64,000 bases of DNA from Hydractinia symbiolongicarpus (Eukaryota; Cnidaria; Hydrozoa; Anthoathecata; Hydractiniidae). The DNA lies in NCBI RefSeq assembly GCF_029227915.1, contig NC_079882.1, positions 3,100,001-3,164,000 on the forward strand, read 5' to 3'. Position 1 is the first letter of the stretch, and every line of letters starts with the position of its first letter. The notes under the pieces are model-generated. The model worked only from the letters and a program-made list of their open reading frames with translations. It was not told where the DNA came from and did no database searches. Below are positions 11,130 through 21,881 of this stretch, in pieces. Made by a program: the position numbers and the translations under genes.

Positions 11130-12220
11130 AAAATTTTAACGATTTTTGTCCATGTCAAATTTTAGTGTGTTTTGAGAATTGACGACAATATTTACTTGTT
11201 GTAGAAATAGACAAAATATAATTTATCTATAAAAATGACTGGCGTTTTGATCTATTAAATTGCTGCAGACGTGATCTACTTTGTTGCATCAAATTTTCTC
11301 GCTTTTGTGGTCGGGTCCTCAAAACCGTCAAATTTAAATGCTTAGAACAATGAATCTTAGCTAATGTTTTTAAATCAATCGCAAAAAAATAAAAATAAAA
11401 TAAGTTCGCTGATAACGGTGTTTCAAACCTAAATGGCTATCCTGTTTAGTGAGGAAATTGATGACAAAGCCTAAAATGTTGCCGAATTCACAGACGAATG
11501 ATTTTCTGTTAGCAAAGGATTCCCTACGAAAAAGAGACTTGGTGAATTTGTACCAACCTGTGTTTATATTGTTTTCAACAAAACGTTTTCGAAGGTAGAG
11601 GTTATTCTTTTATTTTTGAGTTATACCGCAACTCAGAAATAAAAGAAAAAACATTGTCATATTTTCTTTTGGTGTAATTTCGCTATCTCGAAATCGCGCT
11701 ATCTCGATCTTTTTGTATTTTCTTTAGAATGTTATAACTAATTTCCGCGCATGTTTTTTTTGTCAAAGGCGCGAAATTTGATCTCGCGAAAATTGCTACG
11801 TGAGTTTAAAAGTTAATTTTTTTTCAAAAGTAATTCATATAACGCCATGGTTATTTAAAAACATTGATGAAAACGCTAGATTAATGTTAGATAATGCGAT
11901 ATAAAAATTGAATATGTAACCTTCGCAGTTCCATGGCTTTCTTGTGTTTTGTACTTCGTGCTTAATATTGTAAACTTCGTGTAACCATGGTAACATAATT
12001 ATTGTATTAACATAGGAATTTTTTTATTTTACACTAATAAATGAAAATATCAATGGATTCGCATATTATTAATAATTGAATATGTTTTATGATTCATGAA
12101 GACCATATGGAAGAAATCGGTTAACGAGAAGAAAACGACGTAAATGCAAGTTAATAGGTTAACACTGTTATTAAAAAATAATCCAGACATTTTGTTATCT
12201 TGATTCAACAACAATTTCAA
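11130..12220 (+). other. SerRS 3' UTR and intergenic sequence
   Basis: A+T-rich; several AATAAA-like signals cluster at 11385-11400. No other gene supported. The last 100-200 bases should hold the 5' UTR and promoter of the CYSTM-like gene. Confidence 0.4.
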
Positions 12221-12616
12221 ATGAATCCTGGAGGATATCCACCACAAAATTATCCGCCACCACCGCAAAATTATCCGCCACCACCTGACTATTCTCAACC
12301 ACCACCACTTAGTCCATACCCTCAACATGGACAGCAACCACAGCAGCAAACGTATGGTTACCAACCACAACAGCCTGGCTACCCAATACATCCAGCATAT
12401 AACCAACAAATGCCACCGCCCCAACAGCCTACACATCAAACGATCATAGTACATCAACCGGCAGCACAAACAGTACATACCACTGATAATTCAAGAGGTC
12501 GAGGTAAAAATAATACAGAAGCTGCTTGCTGTGCAGGTATGTGTGCTGGTTTAGCTTGTTGTTGTTTTTTGGATGCATGTGAAGATTGTGATGGTTGTGA
12601 TGGCTTCGACGATTAA
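12221..12616 (+). CDS. CYSTM-like small Pro/Gln-rich protein with Cys-rich tail
   Basis: Single-exon ORF of 131 codons from ATG 12221 (MNPGGYPPQNYPPPP) to TAA 12614-12616. The frame is open slightly upstream but without an ATG. The N-terminal 90 residues are Pro/Gln/Tyr-rich with repeated NYPPPP blocks. The C-terminus holds AACCAGMCAGLACCCFLDAC followed by an acidic end (CEDCDGCDGFDD). A disordered Pro/Gln/Tyr head with a Cys-packed C-terminal segment is the layout of CYSTM (Cys-rich transmembrane) proteins, tail-anchored or palmitoylated membrane proteins linked to stress tolerance in other eukaryotes. The family call rests on pattern only. An internal CAG|GTATGT at 12535-12543 resembles a donor but lies within the Cys motif and is unlikely to be used. 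Confidence 0.75.
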   Translation: MNPGGYPPQNYPPPPQNYPPPPDYSQPPPLSPYPQHGQQPQQQTYGYQPQQPGYPIHPAYNQQMPPPQQPTHQTIIVHQPAAQTVHTTDNSRGRGKNNTEAACCAGMCAGLACCCFLDACEDCDGCDGFDD

Positions 12617-13540
12617 GAACTTGTTTTTGCTTTTATGTTTCATAAACTTTAAATGAAATCGAAAAATATCTGGAGAAAAGTTTGCGTTTTAAAATTCTAT
12701 GACATTTACAATTGCAGAAAAGGATGACAAAGGCTTTTGATAGAATTCAGAAGGTGTCGCTTTCGGATAGTGTCTTTATGGATGAAACTTTGATGGTTTT
12801 GGTTTATCGAAAGAAGATAATAAGTTAAATCAATTTTAAAAAGATTTTTGTATATATGTCACTTGTAAAACTAAATTTTTATTTAAAAAAATTGAAACGT
12901 ATGACTTTACATTTTTCTATTTTACAAATCACCAATAATTATTGTCATTGTTGACACGCGGTCGTTGCCGTCGTGATTTGTCGTTGTTGTTGTTGTCGTT
13001 GTTATTTTTGTTATTTTTACTACTGTTATTGTTATAAGAATGTGTTCGATGAGTCACGTGTTGCTCCTATGGCGATCGTTTCCGCCTTGTGGATTGATAA
13101 GTATCTGTCTTCCAATTCGTGTAGGGGAAACCTTTGACATTCTTAATTGGAGGATGGAGTTTTCTGACTTGACACCTGCTTAATTTTGCGCATGATATTT
13201 TAATGTTATCTGTTGATTTCTTTTTACAAAATAAGAATAGTGAAATGTAGGAAGAAGTAGGTAACCTTTCTACGATTCGATTTAAGGGTTTTACAGGGAG
13301 CCTGTTGCCTTGTTTAGGTTTTCTCTCAATACGAAATTAAAAAATAACAAGCCCTGGGAATAAAGTAGTAACTTTCCTTCTGTTGGGTTAATGGAATTTG
13401 ACAGGTAAATTTGTTATGTGTTACATGCCAAAACTTTTACAGTCAAATAATTATGAAAATATTGGAATTACGGAGATTTGAATTAGGGAGACAACTGTCA
13501 TTTCCTTCTAAGGTTTTCAACGCACACGATTTTGTTATAA
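12617..13540. other. Intergenic, with a GTT/GTC-rich simple repeat
   Basis: A+T-rich sequence; about 12958-13040 is an imperfect GTT/GTC trinucleotide tract. No gene supported. Confidence 0.5.
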
Positions 13541-14801
13541 GACCGACGCAAATCGATCCAACACTTCATCCAACATCCCATTTTTGTGATGTTAGATGAA
13601 ATTTTTAACTTCCTTGAAACAACGAGGCTTTGTAGACTTTCCAATTACAAACACTGTTTTCTTCGCCCGAAACAGTTTTGAAAGTTACACTATGCCTTCG
13701 CTTCCATTTGTCTAGCCAGTCTGACAATGAGTCCGTTGACAAGGATATAGTTCAACTAAACCTCCTTTGGTTCAAGCGTGCATTTTTGAACAAAAAAACC
13801 CAGCTTCATCAAGATTTTTATTGTCACTCTTCTTTTATTTTTGTTTTGTGCAAATTTACTTGGCCTTGGCAGTGTATCACTTTGTAATCCCGCCGCACTT
13901 TGTTCTCTCATCGCACCTTGTAATCCATTTTTCCGTACTTCGTAATCCTACCTTCTCACAAGAATTATTAATGTTTGGGAAAATTGCCCTAACCGATTTA
14001 CCTGAAACAGTAGCGTTGTGTCCACTTCTAGGTTTTCGAATATCCTTTAAGCTCAGTTCTGCCTGTAATTTTGAAGCTTTTAAGTGCTAAAGCATTATCT
14101 CCCAATAAAACGTAAGGTACAACATCTCCATTTAGTAGTAAGTCGCTGTTTGGAAGATTTACAGACCCTTTTTCGATAGCTGCATGTAAGGTACCTTTAT
14201 TCAACACTCCACGCAGACATCGATCTGATATCCGGGATCCGCAATCGCTGGTGAAATTATCGAGAGGGTATGCTTATAATTATAATAACATGATTCACCA
14301 TTTTTCGGCTTTCTGATTGTGATATGTTTGCCATAAATGGCATCCAAAGCGTGAGATAGAAATCTCTAACCTTTCCTTAGCTCAACGAGGCTTTTAATAA
14401 GCAATAGAACCAACTGCTCAACGATTGCTTTGCAACATTCCTTTATAATTTTTGCGACCGCGTTCAACTAAATTTGAAATTGAAAGCTACGGGATTGAAA
14501 TTATTCTCCGATCGCCATGTATCGTAAATTGAGGGCAAGTCCTTCATCCCCTAAATTGGCAAGTGACTTCCATTGATTAATCATGGTTGTATCAGATGTA
14601 AAATTTGGCTTAAAATATATTAGTCTTCATTTTTCAGCTCTCTTATGATGTTGGTAAAATAACAGCCTCTTCTTTGACCACGAGTCTGTTTTGTATCATC
14701 TAAGTGAACTAACAGCCAGAGATGAAGCTCCATACTCCAACATTACATCTAACATAAAAGAAAAATGGTGGATGGAGTGTTAGATTGGTTTACGCTAGCC
14801 C
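13541..14801 (-). mobile_element. Decayed PIF/Harbinger transposon with HARBI1-like transposase remnant
   Basis: Ends are inverted repeats of about 36 bp: left begins GACCGACGC and shares ATC-AACAC--CATCC--CAT with the right end, which reads GGGCTAGCG from the other side. TAA flanks it at 13538-13540 and 14802-14804, the expected 3-bp duplication. The minus strand carries a broken DDE transposase: LRYMAIGE, FQSRSFQFQ, VAKIIKECCKAIVEQL, then ALDAIYGKHITI, YYNYKHTLSIISPAIADPGY, and after a frame break KGTLHAAIEKGSVNLP and VPYVLLGDNALALKSF. These align in order with PIF/Harbinger nuclease blocks (GAIDGKHV, YFNYKG, GD-AFALK). Several stops and a frameshift, and Tyr where the Asp of AIDGKH is expected, show that it is dead. 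Confidence 0.88.
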
Positions 14802-14804
14802 TAA

Positions 14805-15806
14805 GAATAGTGTATTTTCATTTCAACATAACATCAAATATTCTTATCTTTTGGTCAAAAATCATCTTGATATAATCTTGTACTCTTTCTTAGCACAAGG
14901 TTGTAAGATGTTCCTTAAGTAGAAAACTAAGCGGACAACTAAATTTTGTGACGAAAATATTTAAATGAAACCTGAGACAAAGAAAGACATTTTATATCAA
15001 GATTGTGAGAGAAAAAAAGGCGAAGTTTGGATAATATATCTTTTTATTTATTTGCATATATATAACATCTAGGTGTTTGTGTTTTCTAGAACATATATAC
15101 AATAAAATTGACTAAAAGAACAGAAGGACAATGCATAAAAGTTTGTCATGAAAATATGACGTCATTTAATAAATATGTGATTCAATAATTTAATATTTAA
15201 TTTTTAGAAAGGAATAAAAAAAGTATATAGGATTGTAAAACTGAGATAATATTTGCAAGCACACTTTGACTCGTTTATTCCACTTCTCGGGGTAAACAAG
15301 ACCTACTGACTTACCCCTAATGTGCACTACAGTCAGTATTGTTAAAGCGTCATTTGCCCTCGGCGAACTTATTGTCATAAGCAGACTCAACTCAAATATT
15401 AAATAAAAGCTTCCGGTTGTCAAGTCCGAAGACAGACGATTCGGCAACCTCGTTGCCAGCAATAAAAAGATAATTACGAGCATGTATAAGTATAAAATAA
15501 TCAAGAAAAGAACAGGAAGAATTTTATTGAGTTTCATATGACGCTTAAAACGCGACGTCTGAAGATTTCTCCGAGATAACGGATGTAATAAAATGCCAGC
15601 CAAAACGCTGATGTTATCATTTAAAATACGATTGAATATGTTTGGGTGCACTTAAACTTGAACGGTGCGTTGCAAAAGAAATTCTCTCTTTTTTCGTCGC
15701 GTCAACATGATGCAAATTTTCAAATCGAGCATGAGACTGCATTGGTGGAGAATGTGTGCCACTTATGATTAATGCATTATCATTAATATCATTATCATAT
15801 ACGATT
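14805..15806 (-). other. SH3RF 3' UTR and flank
   Basis: Downstream (minus strand) of the SH3RF stop codon. It contains an open minus frame (15190-15651) without an ATG at its start that would encode a hydrophobic peptide; it is most simply 3' UTR. AATAAA-type signals on the minus strand lie near 15046-15060. Confidence 0.5.
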
Positions 15807-18800
15807 TTATTCCATTGATTCAACGAACGTTGCAGGAAACACTCCAGTTGCGCCAGTCCGAGTTGATTTTCCAGTAAACCACCCATCTAAGTGCTTTTTA
15901 CTAACGTATATAACGTCACCAACGCGTAGAGACAATTCTTGCTCGTGATTGGCGGGATAAGTTGCAATGGCGCGAAATCTAAAAAAAAAAAATTCAATTT
16001 AAATATGCGAATACAGGATTAAAAAGAAGAGCGTATTATGCATATTGGCTTGCCAATATGCATCATACGCAAATTATTTTAAATGTTTTTTAGATGCCCG
16101 GTCAAAATAACTTGTAAGTTTGAAAAATCTACATCAATTTTTCAAAACTGACTTACTTCTCGTTCATAGTGAGAGCATTTGTTTCAATAGCAGGTGATGG
16201 CGTATAGGGTGGTGGCGGCTCGGCGGGTAGCATTGGACTTGGTCGTGACAGACGGTGATGAGCAGGTGCAGGCATAGATGAACTAAAAAAAAGCAAATTT
16301 ACTTAAAAAACACAGCTCTCGTTTAGAATGTTTTCAGTTAAATAAGGAAGTTTACTTACTGGTAATATGAAGGTGGTGTTTGTGGAGAGGAGGGCGGTTG
16401 TGGAACAGTTGGCGTTTGAGGGCGTTTTAATTTACTTTTTTTCAATTTCTTAAAAAGTCCTGATACCTATACGCAAAAAAATTCAATGTTATAAAGGGTA
16501 AATAAAAAAAATTAAATTATAAAAAAACTGGCCAAAAATAATAAAAAACCTACCCCGCTACTTTTCCTCCTTGGTACAGGAAACGACACCCTCTCTGTAA
16601 CTTCATGACTGCTGAATGGAAATGTAAAACAAGTTTCACCACCGCCTTGAACTAACGGTGATGATGGATTTGAACCATAGCCAATAACGTTTCTTGAAGG
16701 ATTAGAAGCTATATTTCGAAGCATCTGAGATGTGACTTGGCTAAATAGAAAATCAATAATCGGTAAATAAATATTTAACATACTATCTTAAGGCAATATA
16801 TCAGAAGCTGCGATTTGATCGAAGAAACATACCTTGTTAGTTTCACGTAATTTCCAGGAAAAACACCAGCTTGTCTCGAGCGAGTGTGAACTCCCTTAAA
16901 CCAACCATCGAGATGTTTCTCAATAACACAGTATTGCTCTCCTGGTATCAGAGCTAGCTCGTCATCTTGCGAAGGCGAATATGTAAACAGAGCCGTGTAA
17001 CTGTAACAAAAAAAAGCTTAATGCAAACTTTCTCGATCGAAGAATAAACACAGCGTATAAATTTGAAATCCGCAAGTCAACTCGGTATTCCGTGTGTTCA
17101 TGCTTGCAAATCGAAGTAATTTAAATTCATTAGGTTAAAATTAATGAAAAATTTTCCTTGCCTTAAATATTAAGAATAATTCACACGATTGTCATAAGCT
17201 GAGACTACAAAGTAGAAATCCAAATTAGCATTGAAAAAACCCACAGAAAAATTGAACTCAAAAGTAGAATTTTTGCTTAGGTTGTATAAATGGTAATTTT
17301 TTACCTTGCACCTGGCTCCAAAGGTGATGGTGTATTACTTGAAGGACATGTTGAAAATGTAAGAGAAACGTCGGGTCGGCTCGACGTTTGTGTCGTTGTT
17401 GACGGCGCTGTAGTAGTTAGTTCTTCGTCGGAAGTTCTTAAAGCACGATTTAGCAAAACTGAAGTTGCTAGAGAACGTTCTTGCACGGATGATTCAGAAG
17501 CTCGACGCCCTTGTGATTGTGTCCGCAGTCTTTCTCTTGATTGATCAAATTCATCGCTTAGGTTCAAGGCTCTGCGCGATTGCCTTCGTTGCTCGTTCGG
17601 ATTTTCGATGTGAATAGTGTGTCTTTTGGCTTGTTCTGTCGTACATGCTGATTCTGACAAAACTGCGGATGTCTCCGTGGTTGACGTCTCTGCGGTTGAC
17701 GTCTCTACGGTTGACGTCTCTACGGTTGACGTTTCTGGGGTTGCTTCCAAAGTAGATGAAGACGCAGCTAAGGATGTCGATAAAACAGTAGTTGACAACA
17801 GCGCTCCTCCTGTGGCAACAGATTGAGGGTTATTCATTTTTATCCAGGGTGAAGGTTGTTGTTTAGCTCTCCCTTGTCGAAGCTTTCTTCTCGATTTTCG
17901 TTTTCTTTTTTCTTCAGTGTCTTCATCGGAGCTGCTACCACTTCCGCTGCTACTGGTTTCGGCACTCATTATTTCTTTAGCGGCTTTATTAAGCTACAAT
18001 ATGCAAAAAATACAATTTCGTCAGACTGTCCACGGAACAAAAATAACACAAATTTAAAGAAACTATTTTAAACTCACCCTCATAAAGTTAACAGGAAATA
18101 TTCCGTACTGCCCGCCAAGTATTCCTTCTAACCAATTCGCGTCAACTTTTTTAATTACACCAATCATATCCCCCTAAAAGAAGATAGACAGTAATTGCCA
18201 TATTTGCCGTCTCCAAGAAAAATACATATACAAAATTCCTTTAACTCTTTACGAAAACGTGCAATTATATAATGGGAAAGTTGCATTTTAGCAGTTTAGT
18301 ATAACAATTTACTGACGTCACAAAAATTACATATATCAATATTGAGAAATGTTAGACCTTATATTCTAATTACAAAAGAAAAGAAATACTTTGAAATATG
18401 ACAAACATTCCTAAAATAATAAAATGTGTTGGTTGAAACACATTTTTGTCACGTGTAGATTTCAAAAGATCACATTTTCTTATTCCACGTCTGCTCAACT
18501 TAGCCTTTTAGTTTAATAACAATAAATTAATTCAGGAAATACGTCCTGACATCGAGTATCACAGCACAAAGGGACCACAAAATAAGTTTACACCACAAAA
18601 AACAAAAATAAAATAATCATAATTAACTTCTGGCAGGATCCCACATTACATCATTATCACAAAAAAATATCTTTACGGTTATAATCAGGAAATAAATCGG
18701 TTTCAGTGGTTATAAAGTATTACAAAAACCATCTATTACTCCTCCTTTGATAGATTAGTAAGGACAACTCACCTCCTTAAATGAAATTAGTTCTTCCTCT

Positions 18801-21287
18801 TTGCTCCCATAAGAATACACTGCTTTTGCAAATGGGGCTTTATTTGTGTCGTCATCAATTTTCGGGAGAGGGACTAAAATCTAAAGCAAAATGAATTAAA
18901 AGGTAAACAACATATGCAGAAAACAAAACTGGCAAAATTCTGTAAATTTAAACGAAAAGCATACCTCAACAAACGTTTTTGGTATTAAACCCCTTTTCCC
19001 CTTTAATATTCCTTCCATCCAATTATCATCAACCTCATGCAGCAAGGTAATCATGTCACCCTTTGAAAATTGCAAATCTCTAAAACCGACGAAGATTATT
19101 AGCTTTTTATATTTACTAAAAATAAGAGAAATTGAACTAAACAAGAGTTTTTTAAGGAAAGCCTTACCCATCTTCACTTGAAATAAAATTGTACAATCCT
19201 CTAGCTGATGGTTGGTTTAACAGAGCTTCACATTTATCCTATAAATAGAATTTACATCATTATAACGTGCAAAAGTAAGTTGTCACAATTTTTTACGTGC
19301 ATAATAAGGATAGGAAATTTTACTAATTTAATTCAGGGGATGCAACTACCAAGATATAATTGGCGTTTTCCTATTCTGTAGCCATCCCTGCAATTATATG
19401 TGCATCAACAATTCAAATTTTGAATACCCATTCTTTTATAAATGTGGGGATAACCTTTTAAGGCAAAAAGTATTTTCAAACTAAAAAAAATAAAATACAA
19501 AAATACAAAATTTATCTCAATCCTAAGAAGCATGTGACAAATATATCCTGACATTGTTTTTGATTAATGTAGAAAACAATTAACCTTTGAATTAGCAAAG
19601 AAAAAAGACATTATGAAACTATTATAAAGGTGAGCCAATGCTAAAAATGCAGGTATCTTGTGATTTTTGGCATTAACAACACCCAAAGAATAATAATGCA
19701 TGTTCATTTTTAGTAATTAATCAAGAAGGCCTCTCCTTCCTGTCAAAAAAATTGATAACAATTCCAGTTAATAGATACAAATTTTAGTTGATGTAGCAGC
19801 AGCCATGACTATTAAATATAGACTACAAAAAATAACTTTGCACCAAATTGGATGGTGTTTGTATAAATTAGTTTTTGATCTGTAAATCAGCCTTTTCTAT
19901 TGTTGTTGTGAATCTTTACAATTTTTTTATATATAAACACTTTTTAATTTATCTTTTTGTTGTGAGAGGGTTGTGTTATCACTTATTAAAAAGAAGATGT
20001 TTACAATAAAAAAATATAACTACAGAAATGTTTTATGAAAAAATCCTTTTTAATGATCAAATTTTAAAAACATTTAATGATAATAGAAAGGAAAACAGAT
20101 GGGCCATGTGACTCATATTTTCATCCTTATTTTTTAACAAGCTAAAAAAACATTTATTTGCAAAAAGGCTTTAAAACTTTACCCAGTTATATACAAGCTG
20201 AAATACTTATTTAATACAACATGTTTAATGGAGTATAGAGATTTAAAATTAATAAAAAAAAAATCAGCAATATTTGTTGAGAAAAGAATCTTTGTCTATT
20301 AAAAAAGCAAATTAAATAAATGCAATTATAGATTAGGAATCATCCTTTAAACTAGGTTTTTTTATTAATAACTTAAAAACACCATCTCTGTGGTCCTCAA
20401 GTAAATAACACTGAAATAAAAAAAAATTATTATGCATAACATATCAATGGACTAAATAACCTTTGCTATCAAGTTTATTGCCCTGAGTGATCAGTGCAAT
20501 TTCTTTCTCAACCATTAGATTATTGAGATCGTAATTTAGTTCTAGCCAGAGCGAAATTACCTCATTAATTTTTAATAGCACAGGTATTTGCGTCAAAACA
20601 TTGTTGAGATATTGTGGCTCTCAAACATGCACAAATAAAGATTGTAGATAAAGATTTCAAAATTTATTTTTTCAATGTCAAAATAAAAAAAGTCTGATAT
20701 TTGTACAAAAAGCTGCTTTTTTGTTTTTTGTCATGATACTTTAACACCAGATATAGAAATATTATTTATTTAATATTTATCATGTCATGTGATAAACACA
20801 GGAGGTAACAAACGACATCATTAAACTTAGTTAGGGACAATGTCAATGTAGCAAGCTATATCGCTAGCTACATATATATCAAATTAACAGATTGAAAAGT
20901 TCTCCTGAACACTATAACACAGAATCAAGTTTAAGGTTATACCTTCACTGATAATCTTTTAGAATTATGTCGAGATCGTACTTGTTCAGTAACACTATTT
21001 CTGTTGCTTCCACCACCATTCGATGTTAAGGAATCTGTGCTCAATCTTTTATTTTTAAGTCCTTCTAGTATTCGTATTAACAAAACATTTCTTGGCAAGT
21101 CATTTATAGAAGTATCTTGAAAACTAGATCGACATTCTGGGCATTGCAAGTGTCCTTTATTTTCCAAAACTATTCCCAAACATTTTAAACAAAACGTATG
21201 TTGACATGGTAGAACTCGGCTGCGTTCATCTAACAGTTCCAAACAAACTGAGCATTCTAAATAGTCTTCAATTTTTGAAGTATCCAT
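15807..21287 (-). CDS. SH3RF1: SH3RF/POSH-type E3 ubiquitin ligase scaffold, RING + four SH3, eleven exons
   Basis: Orthologue of POSH/SH3RF, a RING ligase that scaffolds Rac-JNK signalling. Exons on the minus strand: 21287-20943, 19238-19168, 19079-18965, 18880-18773, 18173-18078, 17993-17305, 17000-16833, 16740-16554, 16466-16360, 16282-16157, 15978-15807. Junctions are GT/AG, phases agree; 2,184 nt, 727 aa (human SH3RF1 about 888). RING at residues ~11-55 (CSVCLELL, CQHTFCLKC, CPEC). SH3-1 ~127-178 (ALYNF replaced by GLYNF, DDNWMEG), SH3-2 ~192-246 (AVYSYG, DANWLEG), SH3-3 ~476-530 (ALFTYSP, DGWFKG), SH3-4 ~671-727 ending in FVESME. The spacing SH3-1/2 close to the RING, SH3-3 central and SH3-4 at the very C-terminus is the POSH arrangement. 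Exon 6 (~230 aa) is a Ser/Thr-rich linker with a 15-bp repeat. Which vertebrate paralogue (1, 2 or 3) it is nearest to cannot be said. Confidence 0.95.
17668..17745 (-). repeat. 15-bp coding minisatellite in SH3RF exon 6
   Basis: Five near-identical 15-bp units (GTTGACGTCTCTACG on the + strand) encode tandem (T/S)-V/A/T-E-T-S pentapeptides on the minus strand. Unit length keeps the frame, so copy-number change would be tolerated. Confidence 0.85.
19239..20942 (-). other. SH3RF intron 1
   Basis: 1.7-kb intron between the RING exon and the first SH3 exon. A+T-rich with homopolymer runs; nothing else recognised. Confidence 0.8.
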
Positions 21288-21713
21288 TATATAATTATAT
21301 GTATATAAATGTTAAATTCCATATGCATAAAAAGCAAAATATTATTTTAGTTTAATGTTTTCGCCTGTCCTTCTTGACGTGTTTGAAGTCTTTCAAAGCC
21401 AGCGCTGTTAAATACTACCCATACGTCGGGTCAAGTTTTAAATGTAAACATTACAGCTTCATTAAATAATGGTCACACGCGCTTAAAAAAAGAAAATAAT
21501 CACATCATACAAATTGTATTTGGGAATAGTTCACGGCTATTAAGCCATTGTTCTTTTTAATAATGGTAAAAATGGTTATTTATTGATTGGTTAATTGGCG
21601 CGAAGAGTGAGAAAGGTTTGAAAAGTGGATGGTTGTTTCTATTTTTACTTATTCTCCTTTAGAAAAAAGACCGCTTTTGACAACTTGCGTGAAAAAATTA
21701 AAATGGATATAAA
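21288..21713. promoter_or_regulatory. Possible divergent promoter region
   Basis: 426 bp between the SH3RF start (minus) and a candidate first exon on the plus strand at 21714. Head-to-head spacing would fit a shared promoter, but no core elements were identified and the plus-strand gene is itself uncertain. Confidence 0.3.
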
Positions 21714-21830
21714 ATGCAAAAATCTTCATCGACTTTTTTAGCTAGTTTACGTAAACGTCACGAAATGCATTTTGATGGACCTTCGCCTTTAAAAAAAGTT
21801 GCTTTGAAAACACGGCGAAGGGGAACCGTA
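21714..21830 (+). CDS. Candidate first coding exon, basic N-terminus
   Basis: From ATG 21714 the frame reads MQKSSSTFLASLRKRHEMHF and continues through a segment containing GPSPLKKVALKTRRRGT, ending at a gtaaat donor (21831) in phase 0. SPLKK and the RRR cluster resemble a proline-directed phosphosite beside a nuclear signal. I could not connect it convincingly to downstream exons. If the donor is ignored the ORF runs on to a stop at 21879-21881 (55 aa). Confidence 0.4.
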
Positions 21831-21881
21831 AATAAGAAATATAAAATGGAAATGTGGAATATATTCAACCTTTTTCTTTAA

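Noticed and set aside
15190-15651. 153-codon hydrophobic minus-strand ORF as a separate gene
   Set aside because: It lies in the SH3RF 3' UTR, starts with GTG not ATG, has no splice or promoter signal, and is T-rich.
17290-17826. Plus-strand ORFs with VDVS repeats over SH3RF exon 6
   Set aside because: Antisense shadows of a coding minisatellite; the minus-strand exon fits the SH3RF gene with matching phases.
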